Shown one piece after another: positions 62,840 through 64,000 of a stretch of 64,000 nucleotides of DNA. The position numbers were made by a program, and so were the translations under genes. The number at the start of each line of letters is the position of its first letter. The first letter of the stretch is position 1. Location of the stretch: positions 1 through 64,000 of the forward strand of contig NZ_LXFF01000009.1 in the NCBI RefSeq assembly GCF_001655775.1, in the 5' to 3' direction. Source of the stretch: Candidatus Arthromitus sp. SFB-turkey. Its GTDB lineage: Bacteria; Bacillota; Clostridia; Clostridiales; Clostridiaceae. The notes beneath the pieces are model-generated. The model did no database searches. It saw nothing but the letters and a program-made list of their open reading frames with translations, and was not told the origin of the DNA.

Positions 62840-63217
62840 TTAATTTATTTTTTCTAAAACAACAAAAGATGTAACAATATTTTTTTCATTAGATATTGTT
62901 ACATGTATATTGTATTTCTCATTAAATTTACGTAAATCATTGTGCAAATTTATGTACGGACTCCCATTACAATTTCTTAAAACTTCTACATCTGAAAATT
63001 TAAATAAACTGATTTCATTAGAAATTGATTTAAATAATGCTTCTTTAACACATAAATTAGAAGCTATTTTTTTTACATAATTCTTCTCATTCACAATATT
63101 TTGCCTAAACATATTTATCTCATTCTTTGTAAAATACTTAACTAAAAAATTTTTATAACTCAAAAGCTTGTACACTCTGTCTATATGTAAAACATCACAA
63201 CCAATTCCAATTATCAA
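62840..63217 (-). CDS. acpS: holo-[acyl-carrier-protein] synthase
   Basis: 125 residues. The N-terminal MIIGIGCDVLHIDR with Asp8 and SNLCVKEALFKSIS with Glu59 are the metal and CoA-binding marks of AcpS. It moves 4'-phosphopantetheine from CoA to the serine of acyl carrier protein. It lies 14 bases after the DUF6514-like gene and 76 bases before the gerS-like gene, all on one strand, an arrangement (acpS, lipoprotein, alr, mazEF) like that in other clostridia and bacilli. Confidence 0.93.
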   Translation of the reverse strand: MIIGIGCDVLHIDRVYKLLSYKNFLVKYFTKNEINMFRQNIVNEKNYVKKIASNLCVKEALFKSISNEISLFKFSDVEVLRNCNGSPYINLHNDLRKFNEKYNIHVTISNEKNIVTSFVVLEKIN

Positions 63218-63231
63218 ACACTCACCTCTAA

Positions 63232-63585
63232 TTATAACGCATTTTCTACAAATCTAACTTTAGAATCCAATTTAAATAACTTACTTATATTATCTTCTAA
63301 AACATCAACCAAATGAATAGGAGACACTAAATTTTTATGAAGAACTTTACAAATTTCTCTAACTAATTCTAAATTACAACTAATAATTTCAACTTTTTCA
63401 CTTTCTATAGTCTGTTCTCCACTTTTTTCTATTAAAATTTTATCTATTTGTATGCCATAAACCAAATTTCCATTTATTTTATCAATATCTTCTATCGCAA
63501 CTCTATTTTCAATTATTTTATAATAATATTCAATTATCTCACTTAAACTATACTCTCTTCCTTTTAACACCTCTATAACTTTCAT
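63232..63585 (-). CDS. small conserved protein, DUF6514-like
   Basis: 117 residues, soluble. LVYGIQIDKILIEKSG in the middle and the C-terminal LVREICKVLHKNLVSPIHLVDVLEDNI block are the pattern of a short clostridial family (DUF6514). No function is known. It starts the unit that continues with acpS, 14 bases away. Family name from memory of the pattern. Confidence 0.6.
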   Translation of the reverse strand: MKVIEVLKGREYSLSEIIEYYYKIIENRVAIEDIDKINGNLVYGIQIDKILIEKSGEQTIESEKVEIISCNLELVREICKVLHKNLVSPIHLVDVLEDNISKLFKLDSKVRFVENAL

Positions 63586-63894
63586 AGCTGTTTACCTTCC
63601 TATAATCAAATATAACATATACTTGAAATTTTATCACAACATATTTTTATAATTTGTCATTATTTAAGAAATTTTAATTAAAATATTAATCTTTTTAACG
63701 ACATTTATTTTAAAAAGTACAACTAAATATTAATATTTTTTTATTTTAACTATAATTTTATTAAAAATATAAATTATTAAAATTTTATTATTATACAAAA
63801 TAATATTTTGACTAAAATATTATTTAAAATTTATAATATTATACATAACCTATAATTATATAAATTTATTTTCTAAATTAGAAAGGACTTGTTT
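63586..63894. other. 309-base divergent intergenic region
   Basis: Very AT-rich. It holds the fprA promoter with its palindrome (listed separately) and the upstream region of the DUF6514-acpS unit. I see no RNA gene or small coding frame in it. Confidence 0.6.
63798..63837 (+). promoter_or_regulatory. fprA promoter with a 28-base palindrome over the -35 box
   Basis: TTGACT (63808-63813) and TATAAT (63832-63837) are separated by 18 bases, an excellent sigma-A promoter. AAATAATATTTT (63798-63809) and its exact complement AAAATATTATTT (63814-63825) flank GACT, so the -35 box lies in the centre of a 12+4+12 base palindrome. This is a typical place for a repressor. Confidence 0.6.
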
Positions 63895-64000
63895 ATGAAA
63901 AGTTATGAAATCCAAAAAGACCTTCTATGGGTTGGGGCTCTTGACCCAAATCTTAGAACTTTTGACATAATAATGCACACTCCTTACGGTACTACTTACA
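63895..64000 (+). CDS. fprA: flavodiiron protein (FprA type), N-terminal part
   Basis: The first 35 residues run to the window edge: MKSYEIQKDLLWVGALD then LRTFDIIMHTPYGTTY. This is the characteristic start of A-type flavoproteins, whose metallo-beta-lactamase-like di-iron domain reduces O2 or NO to water or N2O with electrons from rubredoxin or similar carriers. They protect anaerobes from oxygen. AAAGGA lies seven bases before the ATG. The rest, including the iron ligands, is outside the window. Confidence 0.85.
   Translation, partial: MKSYEIQKDLLWVGALDPNLRTFDIIMHTPYGTTY

Noticed and set aside
1-64000. CRISPR arrays, tRNA or rRNA genes, insertion sequences, prophage
   Set aside because: I read the gaps on both strands and found no repeat-spacer arrays, cloverleaf sequences, transposase-like frames or phage genes. 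Short AT runs are common but not informative.

Overview
The window is a very AT-rich (A+T well above 70% by eye, not computed), gene-dense stretch of a low-GC Gram-positive chromosome of the Clostridia type. Supporting signs are strong AGGAG-type ribosome binding sites, frequent TTG/GTG starts, AAA/TTT/ATA-rich codon use, and Clostridium-like gene sets: ftsEX-ctpA-uvrBA, an FHA-SEDS-PBP trio, rapZ-yvcK-whiA-dnaE, pfkA-pyk, a gerS-like lipoprotein beside alr, and mazEF (ndoAI-ndoA). Short intergenic gaps and terminators that overlap stop codons suggest a compact, perhaps host-adapted genome. A segmented filamentous bacterium (Candidatus Arthromitus) or a relative would fit, but that is inference.

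Layout. 1-9.5 kb holds accessory and envelope genes: the end of an SH3-like protein, an unknown membrane protein, a DUF2383 protein, a MacA/MacB-like ABC exporter whose ATPase has lost several catalytic motifs, an Asn/Cys-rich DUF11-like protein, a YitT-type membrane protein, a DUF1540 protein, an exported protein and a DUF4163/DUF3298 exported protein. Between 8357 and 8719 on the minus strand lies an ArsC/Spx-family gene with an in-frame TGA exactly where the catalytic cysteine belongs; it is the best candidate here for a selenoprotein. 9.7-19.5 kb holds an RsgI-like membrane protein, rluF, ispF, an M18 aminopeptidase, an unknown SGNH-like protein, lysA-lysC, a CDF metal exporter and a protein resembling the duplicated PRK06851 ATPases but without P-loops.

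19.5-51.8 kb is almost entirely minus-strand core: helD, signal peptidase I with an acidic tail, a disordered protein, rlmD, pyk, pfkA, dnaE, asnB, a mutarotase-like protein, whiA, yvcK, rapZ, murB, uvrC, a cell-wall synthase set (class B PBP, SEDS protein, degenerate FHA protein), uvrA, uvrB, a MinJ-like membrane protein without its PDZ domain, ctpA, ftsX and ftsE. It couples DNA repair, peptidoglycan synthesis, division and glycolysis.

52-57.4 kb is a plus-strand biotin operon: a substrate-binding membrane protein of the ECF type, then bioW, bioF, bioB, bioD and bioA, with overlapping or closely spaced genes and one shared terminator. It would turn pimelate into biotin. 57.4-63.6 kb (minus strand) carries a secreted GH89 alpha-N-acetylglucosaminidase, mazEF, alr, a gerS-like lipoprotein, acpS and a DUF6514-like protein. 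The window ends with the start of a flavodiiron protein gene (fprA) behind a strong promoter whose -35 box is centred in a 28-base palindrome.

I saw no tRNA, rRNA, insertion sequence, prophage or CRISPR array.
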